DNA from: Planctobacterium marinum
GTDB taxonomy: Bacteria; Pseudomonadota; Gammaproteobacteria; Enterobacterales; Alteromonadaceae
DNA: 64,000 nucleotides
Assembly (NCBI RefSeq): GCF_036322805.1
Contig: NZ_AP027272.1
Location: 372,001 to 436,000 of the forward strand
Reading direction: 5' to 3'
The stretch's first letter is position 1. Every line of letters begins with the position of its first letter. The position numbers and the translations under genes were made by a program. Positions 1 through 7,754 of this stretch are shown one piece after another. The notes beneath the pieces are model-generated. The model made no database searches. It worked only from the letters and a program-made list of their open reading frames with translations, and had not been told where the DNA came from.

Positions 1-501
1 GAGGATGGCACAGCAGTTAACTATGGGTTTGGTATCGATATTTATCCTATTAGCGGAATGGAAAGTTTCAGTCATCAAGGCAGAGTACCGGGCTTTTTTG
101 CCTGGAATATTACTTTTCCGCAGCAGGAGTTGAGTGCCACGATATTCAGTAATCAAGACACCCAGCATCCCGGCCCTGCATTATTGGACATGATTTCCGT
201 GCAGTTGGGTTTATCTCCGCAACCTGTTACAGAAACCTCGGATATTGAGGCGTTAGCGAGTAAATTGGTTGGTAAATATGAAACTGCTGACTCTGAGGTA
301 CTGACCATAACCTTTGAAAATAAGCAACTTTATGCTCAATTCGAGGGGCAAACGAAGCGCATGTTGATACCCCGTGAAAACGATGCTTACTCCTATGAGT
401 GCACCGAGAACTACTTTCAGCTGCGCGTTAACCAGGAAAATAGTGAAATTGTTCCCGTGGATTTATATCGCGGTGCACAACCAGCTTTGGTAAAACTGTA
501 A
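1..501 (+). CDS. Serine hydrolase (class C beta-lactamase-like), C-terminal part
   Basis: The reading frame is open from the first base, so the gene starts outside the window and only about 166 C-terminal residues are present. The fragment begins with a YGFGIDIYP segment followed by FSHQGRVPGF. This matches the end of the beta-lactamase/penicillin-binding-protein-like fold, where a YGxGW strand precedes an HxG motif (the KTG-equivalent) and a glycine-rich turn. About 95 further residues follow, resembling the C-terminal domain found in many secreted serine hydrolases of this family. The nucleophile SxxK and the YxN motif would lie upstream and cannot be checked. It converges on the minus-strand lipoprotein gene after only 16 bases, with no obvious terminator between them. 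Family assignment is fair; substrate is unknown. Confidence 0.7.
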   Translation, partial: EDGTAVNYGFGIDIYPISGMESFSHQGRVPGFFAWNITFPQQELSATIFSNQDTQHPGPALLDMISVQLGLSPQPVTETSDIEALASKLVGKYETADSEVLTITFENKQLYAQFEGQTKRMLIPRENDAYSYECTENYFQLRVNQENSEIVPVDLYRGAQPALVKL

Positions 502-517
502 ACGGCAAACAAAAAAG

Positions 518-2281
518 CTAATCTGTCTCTAAATGAGGATGATACAAGCGAATAAACTGGTTGCTGGCGATGTTGGTTACTATGGTTTCCTCGGCTGCAT
601 TGCCGGGCCAAACGATGCGAATTTCTTCGATAGTAGCATTGTCGCCAAGCCCGAAATGGGCCTCCACCGGATTTTGTGACACATAGTGATTGCCCAGTTG
701 CAGCTCTTTAAACAGAGTTAAGTCGCCAGCTCTTACATAGATTTTTGCGCCTACGGCTTCCGGGTTTTCCAGCAAGCCTTGCAATTGGATGTTGATAAAA
801 CCGTTTCCTTGGGCAGCGCTGTCATTGCGATACAGAGTGGGTGATTTACCGCTGTTGGCAATCATTAAATCAATATCGCCGTCCCGGTCATAGTCATAAC
901 AAACTAATCCACGTCCCATGTCGGTGTGGGTGATACCAAACTGTTCAGTTTGTTCCTCAAAGGTGCCATCTTGTTGGTTGATGTACAGCCGTGCTGGAGT
1001 CGCTAAAAACTGAGCAAAGTTACCACTTTGGGCTTGTTCTTCTGTCCAGCCGTTGTAGCCATTAACGATAAATAAATCATCAAATCCATCGTTATTCACA
1101 TCGGCAAAACAAGCGCCCCAAGCCCAGTAGCCTTGGCGCACATCGGCATAATCGGTCATGTTTAAAAAAGTGCCGTCGCCTTCATTGCGATACAGGCGGT
1201 TACCATCAAATAAGCCCACGGTGAGAAATTCTTCGCGAGGATCACCGATGGCAGAGACAAACCAGTCCAGATCGCCATCATTGTCATAATCGGCCACGGT
1301 ACCGCCCATGCCAGCGCGGTCGTTGATCACTGCGGGTACCGTTTGATCCACAAAACTACTACCGCCGTTGTTAACCAGTACCTGACTGGTGCTCCAGTCA
1401 GCAGCCAAAAGTAAGTCGGGGAACTGGTCCAGATTGATATCGGCAAAAACCGGGGTGAAGGAAAACTGATCTGCCATGGCATCGGCATCAGCGCTGTCGA
1501 ACTCTTCGAGATCTACCGTATCACTGATATCGTGATATTGATTAGGGCCACGATTTTCCCATAAAAACTCCCAGCGGTTTTGGGGATTATCGGGGTGCCA
1601 GTGAGCAAAAAACAGATCCAGGTCATTGTCGTTATCAATGTCACTGGCTGCTACAGAGTAGGTATCTTTGCTTAACGTCAGCGCGACAGTGTCGCTGATC
1701 TCAGTAAAACTGCCATCTCCCGCATTCTTAAATATCTGCAACCAGGGGCTGGCTTCCTGAATACTTAACAGATCGCTCAAACCATCCTGATCAACATCTA
1801 CAAAGGCGGCGGAATGGTCTGTTGCACTAACATTGATACCCGAAGATACGGTGATATCGGTAAAGTTATCCTCTGCTGAAAGACTGAATAGTTTGCCTTT
1901 AGTATCGCGGCCATGGGTGACGTAAATATCCAGATAACCGTCCTGGTTAACATCCTGTACGGCAATGCCGCCTGCCACGCGAGCTGGAATGCCATCTTCC
2001 GGGCTCGTATTTACCTCGTAACACAATCCTGCCGCTTGAGAAATATCGCTGAAAGGGCCGCTGCTGCTGGTTGCATCGGCAGCACAGCCTCCGGCAGCTA
2101 ACTGGTTGGCAGAGGTACGCAGTGTAATAACATCAATTCTCGGTCCGGTGTCTTCAACGGGCGGTGGGGTTGTCGGTGTTGCGGGCGTTGGTATAACAGG
2201 TGGCGTGGTATCGGAACCACCGCCACCGCAACCACTCAGAAATGCAAGTGTTAAGGCTGAAACGATAAATTTGCTGCTCAC
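518..2281 (-). CDS. FG-GAP/VCBS repeat lipoprotein with ASPIC/UnbV C-terminus
   Basis: A 587-residue predicted lipoprotein. The N-terminus has a short hydrophobic signal ending in the lipobox LSGC, followed by a Gly/Ser and Pro/Thr-rich linker. The body carries repeated DxDxDGxxD-like calcium loops (DVNQDGYLDIY, DIDNDNDLDLFF, DYDNDGDLDWF, DVNNDGFDDLF, DYDRDGDIDLM) typical of FG-GAP/VCBS beta-propellers. The last ~80 residues (VGAKIYVRAGD ... HFGLGDNATIEEIRIVWPG) match the ASPIC/UnbV domain that usually ends CRTAC1-like proteins. It is probably an outer-membrane or surface-anchored protein; ligand unknown. The start codon is GTG and is supported by AGAGG placed 7 bases upstream. The gene stands alone, with a long non-coding stretch upstream. 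Confidence 0.8.
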   Translation of the reverse strand: MSSKFIVSALTLAFLSGCGGGGSDTTPPVIPTPATPTTPPPVEDTGPRIDVITLRTSANQLAAGGCAADATSSSGPFSDISQAAGLCYEVNTSPEDGIPARVAGGIAVQDVNQDGYLDIYVTHGRDTKGKLFSLSAEDNFTDITVSSGINVSATDHSAAFVDVDQDGLSDLLSIQEASPWLQIFKNAGDGSFTEISDTVALTLSKDTYSVAASDIDNDNDLDLFFAHWHPDNPQNRWEFLWENRGPNQYHDISDTVDLEEFDSADADAMADQFSFTPVFADINLDQFPDLLLAADWSTSQVLVNNGGSSFVDQTVPAVINDRAGMGGTVADYDNDGDLDWFVSAIGDPREEFLTVGLFDGNRLYRNEGDGTFLNMTDYADVRQGYWAWGACFADVNNDGFDDLFIVNGYNGWTEEQAQSGNFAQFLATPARLYINQQDGTFEEQTEQFGITHTDMGRGLVCYDYDRDGDIDLMIANSGKSPTLYRNDSAAQGNGFINIQLQGLLENPEAVGAKIYVRAGDLTLFKELQLGNHYVSQNPVEAHFGLGDNATIEEIRIVWPGNAAEETIVTNIASNQFIRLYHPHLETD

Positions 2282-2636
2282 TGATGGGCCTCTATTGACT
2301 GCTTATGTGTTGTTTACCCGGACTTTTGACGGTGCATCCCACGAAAAAAACACAGATAATTTGCTGAGTATTAACAGGTTTAATTGTTTGGCCAATAAAA
2401 TTACGTCAAACCGGGATCAGTAAACGTTGAGTTGGTACAGTTTATAGATTTATGGACTTTTCAAAGTTGGGTAAGCTGGCCAGGGGATGGACTCAGTTCG
2501 CTTTTAATCTTTGTCAGTTACAGGGTGGCTGGACAACAATTTATTTAGTGAATACCTTTCGCCAAGACGATTGTATTGTTCCCGATGAATCTCAATCGCC
2601 TTGATTAACGTTGCCAAAATACTCAGATAAACAGAT
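2282..2636. other. Intergenic region upstream of the FG-GAP lipoprotein
   Basis: About 355 bases without a convincing gene. It contains the 5' leader of the minus-strand lipoprotein gene, including the AGAGG that sets its GTG start. It also has an AT-rich tract around 2340-2410 that could hold its promoter; on the minus strand a TTGACG lies near 2400, but no good -10 is correctly spaced. Short open frames here have no ribosome-binding site and biased composition. Confidence 0.4.
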
Positions 2637-2810
2637 TTAATGGGCACGTAATTTTTTCAAAATGGCGTCCGGCACATCCATTTGCATCAAAAAAATGGCA
2701 TCAGCATCAGACATGCCTGGCAGGTGTGACTCAGTTCTGAGTGTTTCAAAAATAGCCTTATCTTCCGCTTTTTCTGAGTTTTTGTTTTGTTGGTTGTGCA
2801 AAATGTCCAT
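2637..2810 (-). CDS. Small hypothetical protein (57 aa)
   Basis: An ORF of 57 codons on the minus strand whose ATG at 2810 is preceded by a near-perfect Shine-Dalgarno GGAGGT, 4 bases from the start. The product is hydrophilic and probably mostly helical: an acidic/Asn-Gln-rich N-terminus (MDILHNQQNKNSEKAEDK), then a middle with HLPGMSDADAIFLMQMD and a basic C-terminal LKKLRAH. There is no signal peptide, membrane segment or cysteine. I do not recognise a family. The ribosome-binding site and the lack of any competing longer ORF make it a likely real gene. It sits alone between the FG-GAP lipoprotein and the nitric-oxide operon. A DxxxIFLM..DxP pattern is vaguely like small regulatory proteins, but no function can be claimed. 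Confidence 0.6.
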   Translation of the reverse strand: MDILHNQQNKNSEKAEDKAIFETLRTESHLPGMSDADAIFLMQMDVPDAILKKLRAH

Positions 2811-2820
2811 AAGTACCTCC
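2811..2820 (-). promoter_or_regulatory. Strong Shine-Dalgarno of the 57-aa ORF
   Basis: On the minus strand the bases read GGAGGTACTT immediately before ATG. GGAGGT is a 6/6 match to the anti-Shine-Dalgarno complement with 4-base spacing, stronger than for most genes in the window. It is the main reason for accepting the 57-codon gene. Confidence 0.7.
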
Positions 2821-2873
2821 GGCGCGATTGCATATCTTGTTATCGCCCGTTTATAAAATTACTGGAGTACGAC

Positions 2874-2890
2874 TTTGGTCTATAACCAAA
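2874..2890. repeat. Inverted repeat TTTGGT-N5-ACCAAA upstream of small ORF
   Basis: A perfect 6-bp inverted repeat with a 5-base centre (CTATA), 64 bases upstream of the 57-aa ORF. Size and position fit an operator, but no neighbouring regulator gene is dedicated to it. No terminator T-run follows on either strand. Confidence 0.35.
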
Positions 2891-3049
2891 CCGATTCGCA
2901 AATTTAAGGTGCTTGATACTTTCCCCGGTGCTGGTTGCAGTTATTTTCTCTGAATACTTAGTTAACTTGTTGTCCAGGGAGCCCCGAATAGCACTTCAGA
3001 CTTAACATCGCTGAGACTTGTAGTGGTGTGTTTTCAGGGAGTCAATACG

Positions 3050-3075
3050 AAGCCACCCTTTGAAGGAGGTGGCTT
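3050..3075 (-). terminator. Hairpin after hmp, possible terminator
   Basis: AAGCCACC (3050-3057) pairs perfectly with GGTGGCTT (3068-3075) around a 10-base loop, starting 35 bases past the hmp stop codon. It is in the right place to end the nitric-oxide operon transcript, but a clear U-run is missing, so intrinsic termination is uncertain. Confidence 0.4.
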
Positions 3076-3109
3076 ATTGATTTGAAGGCACAGCAATTCG
3101 CAATATGAC

Positions 3110-4285
3110 TTATAAATCCTGATGCGGGCCAAATACCTCGTAGTGTATGCGTTCTTGGGCGACTCCCTGAGCCAGGAGCTGTTTTTTGGCAAATGCCATA
3201 AAGCCCACCGGACCACACAGATAAAAATGGGCCAGACCATAAGGTACGTCTACTGCATCAAAATTCATCATGCCCTGCAGGGCGTCAGCATGGCTCTGCT
3301 GTGCATACCATGTAAACGATTGCCAGTTGTTATGGGATATGAGCGTTTTTGTACGCTGTGAAAAGCTGTGCTGTGCTGGTGTTTCACAGGCGTGTAAATA
3401 GTACACCTGGTGTTGATAATGAATATGCGCAAGGTGCTCTAGCATCGCCTGCATGGGCGTCGCCCCCACACCCGCTGAGATCAGAACTACTGGCGTGTTT
3501 CGATCCAGGAAGTAGAAATCACCCGCTGGGGGGTGAACCTCAATAGCGTCGCCTTTGTTTACATGGTCGTGCAGGTAATTCGAAACTACTCCTGGAATGT
3601 CTCCGGACTCGCGTTTAACCGAAATGCGATAGCACTTGCCATTGGGTTTATCTGATAGGGAGTATTGTCGTATTTCGGTGTGCGGATAGCCAGGTGGCTT
3701 CACTTTTATCCCCAGGTATTGGCCAGGCTGGTATGAAATGACCGGGCCATTATCTTCGGGAACCAGGATAAAGCTCTTCACCAGTTCAGACTCTTGCTCA
3801 ATGGCCTGCACGATAAAGGTTCGGGCATTACGCCAACCACCAGGCTCAGCTAGTTTGCTAGTGTAGAGCTGCTGCTCGCGGTGTATAAACATCTCGGCGA
3901 GAAAGCTATACGCCGCTTGCCAGGCTTCTTCCACCTCAGCGGTGAATAGCTCGCCAGTCAGATCTCTGAGGGTTTCTGTTAAATGGTGCCCTACGATTTG
4001 GTACATCTCTGGCTGAACGTTGAAGCTTGTGTGCTTGTGAGCAATGCGCTCAACGTCTTTTCGCAGCACTTGTGGAGTTTCAATATTTTTGGCGTAGGCG
4101 GCAATGATGCTAAACAACGCCAGTTTTTGCGCTCCTGACTGCTGGTGGCTCATATTGAAAATGTCCATCAACTCGGGATGTGCGGCAAACAAGCGACCAT
4201 AAAAATGGTCGGTTAAGGTGGCACCCGTTGTCTCCAATAAAGGGGCGAGGGACTTAATGATATCTATGTGAGATTGCGTGAGCAT
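3110..4285 (-). CDS. hmp: Flavohemoprotein, nitric oxide dioxygenase
   Basis: A 391-residue cytoplasmic flavohemoprotein that converts NO plus O2 to nitrate using NAD(P)H. The N-terminal globin domain (about 1-140) has the proximal-helix region with FNVQPEMYQIVGHHLTETL. It is followed by a ferredoxin-reductase FAD-binding domain (RQYSLSDKPNG, the FAD-contacting RxYS motif) and an NAD-binding domain (LISAGVGATPMQAML, then YLCGPVGFM and the terminal EVFGPH). All three domains are complete and the length is usual for Hmp. The ATG at 4285 aligns with the usual Hmp N-terminus. An in-frame TTG at 4297 is the alternative and has the better ribosome-binding site (AAGGA, 7 bases). It is last in an operon after a small membrane protein and nnrS, 27-39 bases downstream of nnrS. 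Confidence 0.93.
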   Translation of the reverse strand: MLTQSHIDIIKSLAPLLETTGATLTDHFYGRLFAAHPELMDIFNMSHQQSGAQKLALFSIIAAYAKNIETPQVLRKDVERIAHKHTSFNVQPEMYQIVGHHLTETLRDLTGELFTAEVEEAWQAAYSFLAEMFIHREQQLYTSKLAEPGGWRNARTFIVQAIEQESELVKSFILVPEDNGPVISYQPGQYLGIKVKPPGYPHTEIRQYSLSDKPNGKCYRISVKRESGDIPGVVSNYLHDHVNKGDAIEVHPPAGDFYFLDRNTPVVLISAGVGATPMQAMLEHLAHIHYQHQVYYLHACETPAQHSFSQRTKTLISHNNWQSFTWYAQQSHADALQGMMNFDAVDVPYGLAHFYLCGPVGFMAFAKKQLLAQGVAQERIHYEVFGPHQDL

Positions 4286-4324
4286 GGTTGTTTTCAAGTG
4301 TTTTTCCTTAATAGGTTCAAAAAA

Positions 4325-5545
4325 TTAATATTGCTTGCGCGGGGCAAGTAAAACAGGGCAATAGCAAAGCAGAAATATCAGCAAGGCCAGCAACCACAGC
4401 AGGCTACTGAGTTGCCAGCTCAATACGGGAGCCCCAAGTCCGGGGAGAATGGCGCGCACCAAAGCCGCCGTGGCCAGCAGCACAAATGCCATACTCATTA
4501 GCGGTTTTGGTGTTAGCGGCCTGCCGGTATGCCCCAGCGAAACGCGACTCATCATGGACAGGATCATCAGGCCTATTGCGCCTATGGTGATCAGGTGCAG
4601 TGCGGCACTCAGCGAAATCACAGGAGCAATAAAACTCACCCCGGTGGCCAGCAGGCCCAGTGCTAAAAACAAATAGGCGCCATGCAGCGACCACAATAAT
4701 GGCAGTGTGAATATTGCGCTGTGATACCAGCGCACTAATCGATATAAGTGCAATCCGCCTGAGGCGATAAAGAGTACAGCAGGGGATACGGGCAGCGACA
4801 TAAAGTGCCCGGTGATAAACAGCGCAATGCTCGTTGCGGAAACCCAGAGCAGTGCCTGGTCGGTTTTTGGGGTTGGGAGCATTACAATCGAGCCAATGCC
4901 CCGTTCAGTGAAAAACGGGATAACGCGTCCGGCGATAATGGCCATTAACAGGGTAAACATCAGTACCATGGAGCGACCCAGATGCAGGGCCAAAGCCGTG
5001 TTACCTGAAATATCTGCCAGCAATATACTGAGATTGAGTACCGCCATCAGCGTGAATACAGCAATTAGCAGATAGTTGCGTCGGTTTTGAGCCTGAATCA
5101 AAAGACGGGCAAACACCCATATCGCCGCCACCCACCACAGCATTTGTACAACAATCGCAGGTATAACAAGGGCGCTGTGATTGAACCAGAAAACGAGCCG
5201 GGCTATTAGCCATAGCAGCATAAACAAAGCAAGTGGTCGGCCTTTGATGCTGGCCAGTCCGGTCCAGGTTTGCACAGCCGTCAGGGTAAATCCAATAGCA
5301 ACGGTGGCGGCAAAGCCAAATAACATCTCGTGCAGATGCCAAAGGGTTGGCGTTAGAGCGGGTTCACTGAAACGCCACCAGTTGTTGAGTATGCCTAACC
5401 AGGTAACTATAGCAAACACACTGCTAATGCTTGCCAATAAAAAGCAAGCGCGAAATGCCAGGTGCCACAAAGGTAAGTTAAAAAAGGCATCAGCGACCTG
5501 TTTTAAGTTGGGGATTGGTTTGGGTATTAGTTTGGCTGGTGGCAT
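4325..5545 (-). CDS. nnrS: NnrS family heme-copper membrane protein
   Basis: A 406-residue polytopic membrane protein of the NnrS family with about 12 predicted transmembrane segments. The family is linked to relief of nitrosative stress and usually belongs to NO-responsive regulons. Visible features include LTPTLWHLHEMLFGFAATVAIGF (histidines in an early membrane segment), AGRVIPFFTERG and LHLITIGAIGLMILSMMSRVSLGHTGRPL, all characteristic NnrS blocks. The start was placed at the ATG at 5545 because a GAGGTGG Shine-Dalgarno lies about 10 bases upstream and the upstream gene stops 5 bases before it. A longer frame reaches 5587 but would overlap that gene. It lies between the small membrane protein and hmp, and is presumably under NorR and sigma54 control. 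Confidence 0.9.
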   Translation of the reverse strand: MPPAKLIPKPIPNLKQVADAFFNLPLWHLAFRACFLLASISSVFAIVTWLGILNNWWRFSEPALTPTLWHLHEMLFGFAATVAIGFTLTAVQTWTGLASIKGRPLALFMLLWLIARLVFWFNHSALVIPAIVVQMLWWVAAIWVFARLLIQAQNRRNYLLIAVFTLMAVLNLSILLADISGNTALALHLGRSMVLMFTLLMAIIAGRVIPFFTERGIGSIVMLPTPKTDQALLWVSATSIALFITGHFMSLPVSPAVLFIASGGLHLYRLVRWYHSAIFTLPLLWSLHGAYLFLALGLLATGVSFIAPVISLSAALHLITIGAIGLMILSMMSRVSLGHTGRPLTPKPLMSMAFVLLATAALVRAILPGLGAPVLSWQLSSLLWLLALLIFLLCYCPVLLAPRKQY

Positions 5546-5550
5546 CGTCT

Positions 5551-5865
5551 TTAGACCACCTCGCCTAAATGCTTGCGTCCGATACAACGCAGCACATAAC
5601 CTATTTTAAAAAAGCCGGGTAAGATCATTGAGCCAATATGCGCGGCGATTTCCACTGGCATAGACACCAGATGATTGAATTGGTAGCCAATTAATAGGGC
5701 CGCAATAAAGACAAGAAGTGAGATGGCCATCAGGCGATTGCCAAAGCGCCAACAGCGTCGAAAGTTGCTCCTGCTGCCTTGCTCGGCAGTTAGGTGAGGC
5801 TCTGACCAGCGCGGGAGATTTGGACTGGTTGGGGGATGGGTTGCATTACAAAGTACATTGTTCAT
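5551..5865 (-). CDS. Small membrane protein, first gene of the NO operon
   Basis: A 104-residue protein with a polar, proline-containing N-terminus and two hydrophobic segments: MAISLLVFIAALLIGYQFNHLV, and a weaker one around PVEIAAHIGSMILPGFFKIGYVL. It ends in a basic tail (RCIGRKHLGEVV). The ATG at 5865 is chosen because AGAGGA lies about 9 bases upstream; a farther in-frame ATG at 5886 would overrun this site. It overlaps the nnrS ribosome-binding site, so the two are probably translationally coupled. I do not recognise a named family. Small membrane proteins beside nnrS are seen in related bacteria, so a role in NO stress is inferred from context only. Confidence 0.75.
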   Translation of the reverse strand: MNNVLCNATHPPTSPNLPRWSEPHLTAEQGSRSNFRRCWRFGNRLMAISLLVFIAALLIGYQFNHLVSMPVEIAAHIGSMILPGFFKIGYVLRCIGRKHLGEVV

Positions 5866-5944
5866 GGTGTTGGGTCCTCTTGCCACATCGAGATACTGTT
5901 TGCTTATCTATCAGAATCATTAAACACACAATTGAATACTGGTA

Positions 5945-5961
5945 TTCCAACTTTTGTGCCA
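5945..5961 (-). promoter_or_regulatory. Sigma54-type promoter for the NO-defence operon
   Basis: On the minus strand the sequence reads TGGCAC-N5-TTGGAA. The -24 TGGCAC is perfect. The -12 half is TTGG rather than the preferred TTGC. Transcription would start near 5935, about 70 bases before the small membrane protein start. Two NorR-like sites lie 60-100 bases upstream, the arrangement expected for a sigma54 enhancer-binding protein. Confidence 0.65.
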
Positions 5962-6022
5962 GGTTAATAAAAGTAATATAAAACAGTGATTTACAGTTTT
6001 TTGGTAGGAACAGATGCTAAGA

Positions 6023-6041
6023 AAAGGTCATTTAGACCTTT
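6023..6041. promoter_or_regulatory. NorR-like enhancer site 1
   Basis: A perfect 7-bp inverted repeat AAAGGTC-ATTTA-GACCTTT. It contains GT-N7-AC (6027-6037), the published NorR recognition pattern. It overlaps the -35 region of the norR promoter, so it could serve both as an enhancer for the divergent operon and as an autorepression site. Confidence 0.6.
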
Positions 6042-6059
6042 CTCAGGATGGGTTATAAT
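6031..6059 (+). promoter_or_regulatory. Sigma70 promoter of norR
   Basis: TTTAGA (6031-6036, 4/6 to the -35 consensus), a 17-base spacer and a perfect TATAAT (6054-6059). Initiation near 6066 would exclude the ATG at 6048 as the norR start and supports a downstream GTG. Both NorR-like sites overlap this promoter. Confidence 0.5.
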
Positions 6060-6063
6060 GACC
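6051..6063. promoter_or_regulatory. NorR-like enhancer site 2
   Basis: GGTTATAATGACC contains GT-N7-AC (6052-6062), the same pattern and spacing as the site at 6023-6041, with centres 25 bases apart. It covers the TATAAT of the norR promoter. NorR hexamers usually use three such sites; I found only these two. Confidence 0.5.
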
Positions 6064-6086
6064 TGAAAAGGTTAAATGGTGATATT

Positions 6087-7673
6087 GTGAAGCTGACAAC
6101 CGAAACGTTATTAGAATTTGCCACCGCTCAGGTTACGGGTTTATCCAATACTGACCGCTTTGCGCAATTATTGAATACCCTGACTAAATTGATTGAGTGC
6201 GATGCCATTGTTCTGTTGGCGCTGCAAGGCGAGGTGTTGAAACCGTTGGCCCAGAAGGGTTTGAGCCAGGATACATTGGGGCGACGCTTTAACATTCAGG
6301 CGCATCCACGGTTTTCTGCGATAGTGGAAGCATCAGGCCCCGTGCGCTTTGCGGCGCAATGCCCATTACCGGATCCCTATGATGGTTTGTTAGCCGGACA
6401 TAAAGGCAACTTACCAATCCACGCCTGTATGGGCATCCCACTCTTTTTCGCAGGCCAACTTATCGGGGTGTTAACATTCGACAGCTTGTCGCCAATGGCC
6501 TTTGAATCTTTACCGGAACAGCAGTTACAAAGCATTGCTGCGATTGCTGCTTCAACCTTGAAAATCGCATTGATGCTCGAGGAGTTAGAATTCAAAAACG
6601 CCAGGACACATTTGCTGGTGGCAGAGCTCAACCATGAGGCGTTGGCGCGTGAGGGTAGCGAAATTCTGGGAGAAAGTGACGTGATGCGTCGCCTCAAAAA
6701 AGAGCTAAATATAGTGGCGGCATCGCCTTTTAGTGTACTCATTCTTGGCGAAACCGGGGTGGGCAAGGAGCTCATAGCCAAACATCTGCACTTGCAATCT
6801 TCCCGCGCCAATAAACCCCTGATATACGTCAATTGTGCGGCCTTGCCAGAGAATCTGATTGAAAGTGAGTTATTCGGGCATGTAAAAGGAGCGTTTACGA
6901 GGGCGGACAAAGACCGGGCCGGTAAATTCCTGCTGGCTGACGGCGGTACATTGTTTCTGGATGAAATTGGCGAGTTGCCCGTTGCGGCACAAAGTAAATT
7001 GCTCAGGGCTTTGCAATCCAATGAAATCCAGCCCGTGGGCAAAGATGCCATACAGCATGTGGATGTGCGGGTTATCGCTGCCACTAATCGTCATCTGGCG
7101 GATGAGGTGGCTGCTGGTAACTTCCGCGCTGATTTGTATCATCGTTTGAGTGTGTACCCGGTGCAAATCCCACCGCTGAGAAAAAGGCACGGAGATGTTG
7201 CCCTGTTGGCGGGGTATTTTACCGAGCAGTCCCGGCGGAAATTGGGCCTGCAGCAACTTAACCTGAGTTCGACGACTATTGCACATTTTGAGCAATATCA
7301 CTGGCCGGGTAATGTCCGGGAACTGGAGCATGTGCTTTCGCGAGCTGCCCTAAAAGCGTCTTACGAGCAGCAATCGAACGCGATTGTCACCATCGAACCC
7401 AAGCATTGTGGCGATTTGAGTATTGCGCCCGGTGGGGCAGAACTCCAGTCTGCGGAGGTATCCAGAGCAAATGCAGAGGCATTATCGCTAAGGCAGCAGG
7501 ATATCAAGCAACAAACCGAAAATTTTCAACGGAAATTGATTGAAGGGACGTTAATTCAATGCAATGGAAACTGGGCTGCCACTGCCCGGCAGTTAAATAC
7601 CGACAGATCTAATCTGGTACGCATGGCCCGGCGCTTAGGTATTGAGGTGCACAAGCAGATTGTTAGCCATTAA
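6087..7673 (+). CDS. norR: NorR, NO-responsive sigma54 enhancer-binding regulator
   Basis: A 528-residue activator with three domains. The GAF domain (about 15-170) keeps the residues tied to the NO-sensing mononuclear iron in E. coli NorR: the GRRF arginine, LPDPYDGL aspartates, the HAC cysteine and the LTFD aspartate. The AAA+ domain (about 195-420) has Walker A GETGVGKE and the Walker B region GTLFLDEIGEL. The sigma54-contact loop reads GAFTRA instead of GAFTGA (residues 268-273). The C-terminal Fis-type helix-turn-helix is NWAATARQLNTDRSNLVRMARRLGI. GTG at 6087 is preferred: it matches the known NorR N-terminus and lies downstream of the TATAAT at 6054. An ATG at 6048 would sit inside the promoter. 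Divergent from the NO operon, which it should activate. Confidence 0.88.
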   Translation: MKLTTETLLEFATAQVTGLSNTDRFAQLLNTLTKLIECDAIVLLALQGEVLKPLAQKGLSQDTLGRRFNIQAHPRFSAIVEASGPVRFAAQCPLPDPYDGLLAGHKGNLPIHACMGIPLFFAGQLIGVLTFDSLSPMAFESLPEQQLQSIAAIAASTLKIALMLEELEFKNARTHLLVAELNHEALAREGSEILGESDVMRRLKKELNIVAASPFSVLILGETGVGKELIAKHLHLQSSRANKPLIYVNCAALPENLIESELFGHVKGAFTRADKDRAGKFLLADGGTLFLDEIGELPVAAQSKLLRALQSNEIQPVGKDAIQHVDVRVIAATNRHLADEVAAGNFRADLYHRLSVYPVQIPPLRKRHGDVALLAGYFTEQSRRKLGLQQLNLSSTTIAHFEQYHWPGNVRELEHVLSRAALKASYEQQSNAIVTIEPKHCGDLSIAPGGAELQSAEVSRANAEALSLRQQDIKQQTENFQRKLIEGTLIQCNGNWAATARQLNTDRSNLVRMARRLGIEVHKQIVSH

Positions 7674-7694
7674 ACTCCCGCTGAGTTACTTAAT

Positions 7695-7752
7695 TTGCTA
7701 TCACTCATAGCAACAGAGAAGGGCAAGGTTTCACCGTGCCCTGTTTACTTTT
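7695..7752 (+). terminator. norR terminator, tandem hairpins
   Basis: A 7-bp hairpin TTGCTAT/ATAGCAA (7695-7713) is followed by a stronger stem AGGGCAAGG/CCGTGCCCT (7720-7742, one mismatch) and a T-rich tail TGTTTACTTTT. This is a plausible intrinsic terminator for norR, ending just before the convergent gene. Confidence 0.6.
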
Positions 7753-7754
7753 AA

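Noticed and set aside
2106..2423. 105-codon plus-strand frame over the start of the FG-GAP lipoprotein gene
   Set aside because: Overlaps the signal and lipobox region of a well-supported minus-strand gene; its Val/Gly-rich start mirrors the Pro/Thr linker on the other strand.
6048..6086. ATG at 6048 as the norR start
   Set aside because: It lies between and within the promoter elements (TATAAT at 6054) and adds residues absent from other NorR proteins. The GTG at 6087 fits better.
6377..7084. 235-codon open frame antisense to norR
   Set aside because: Lies wholly inside the norR coding region, has no ribosome-binding site and its translation is low-complexity Ser/Pro/Leu without family features. 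It is a shadow of codon bias.
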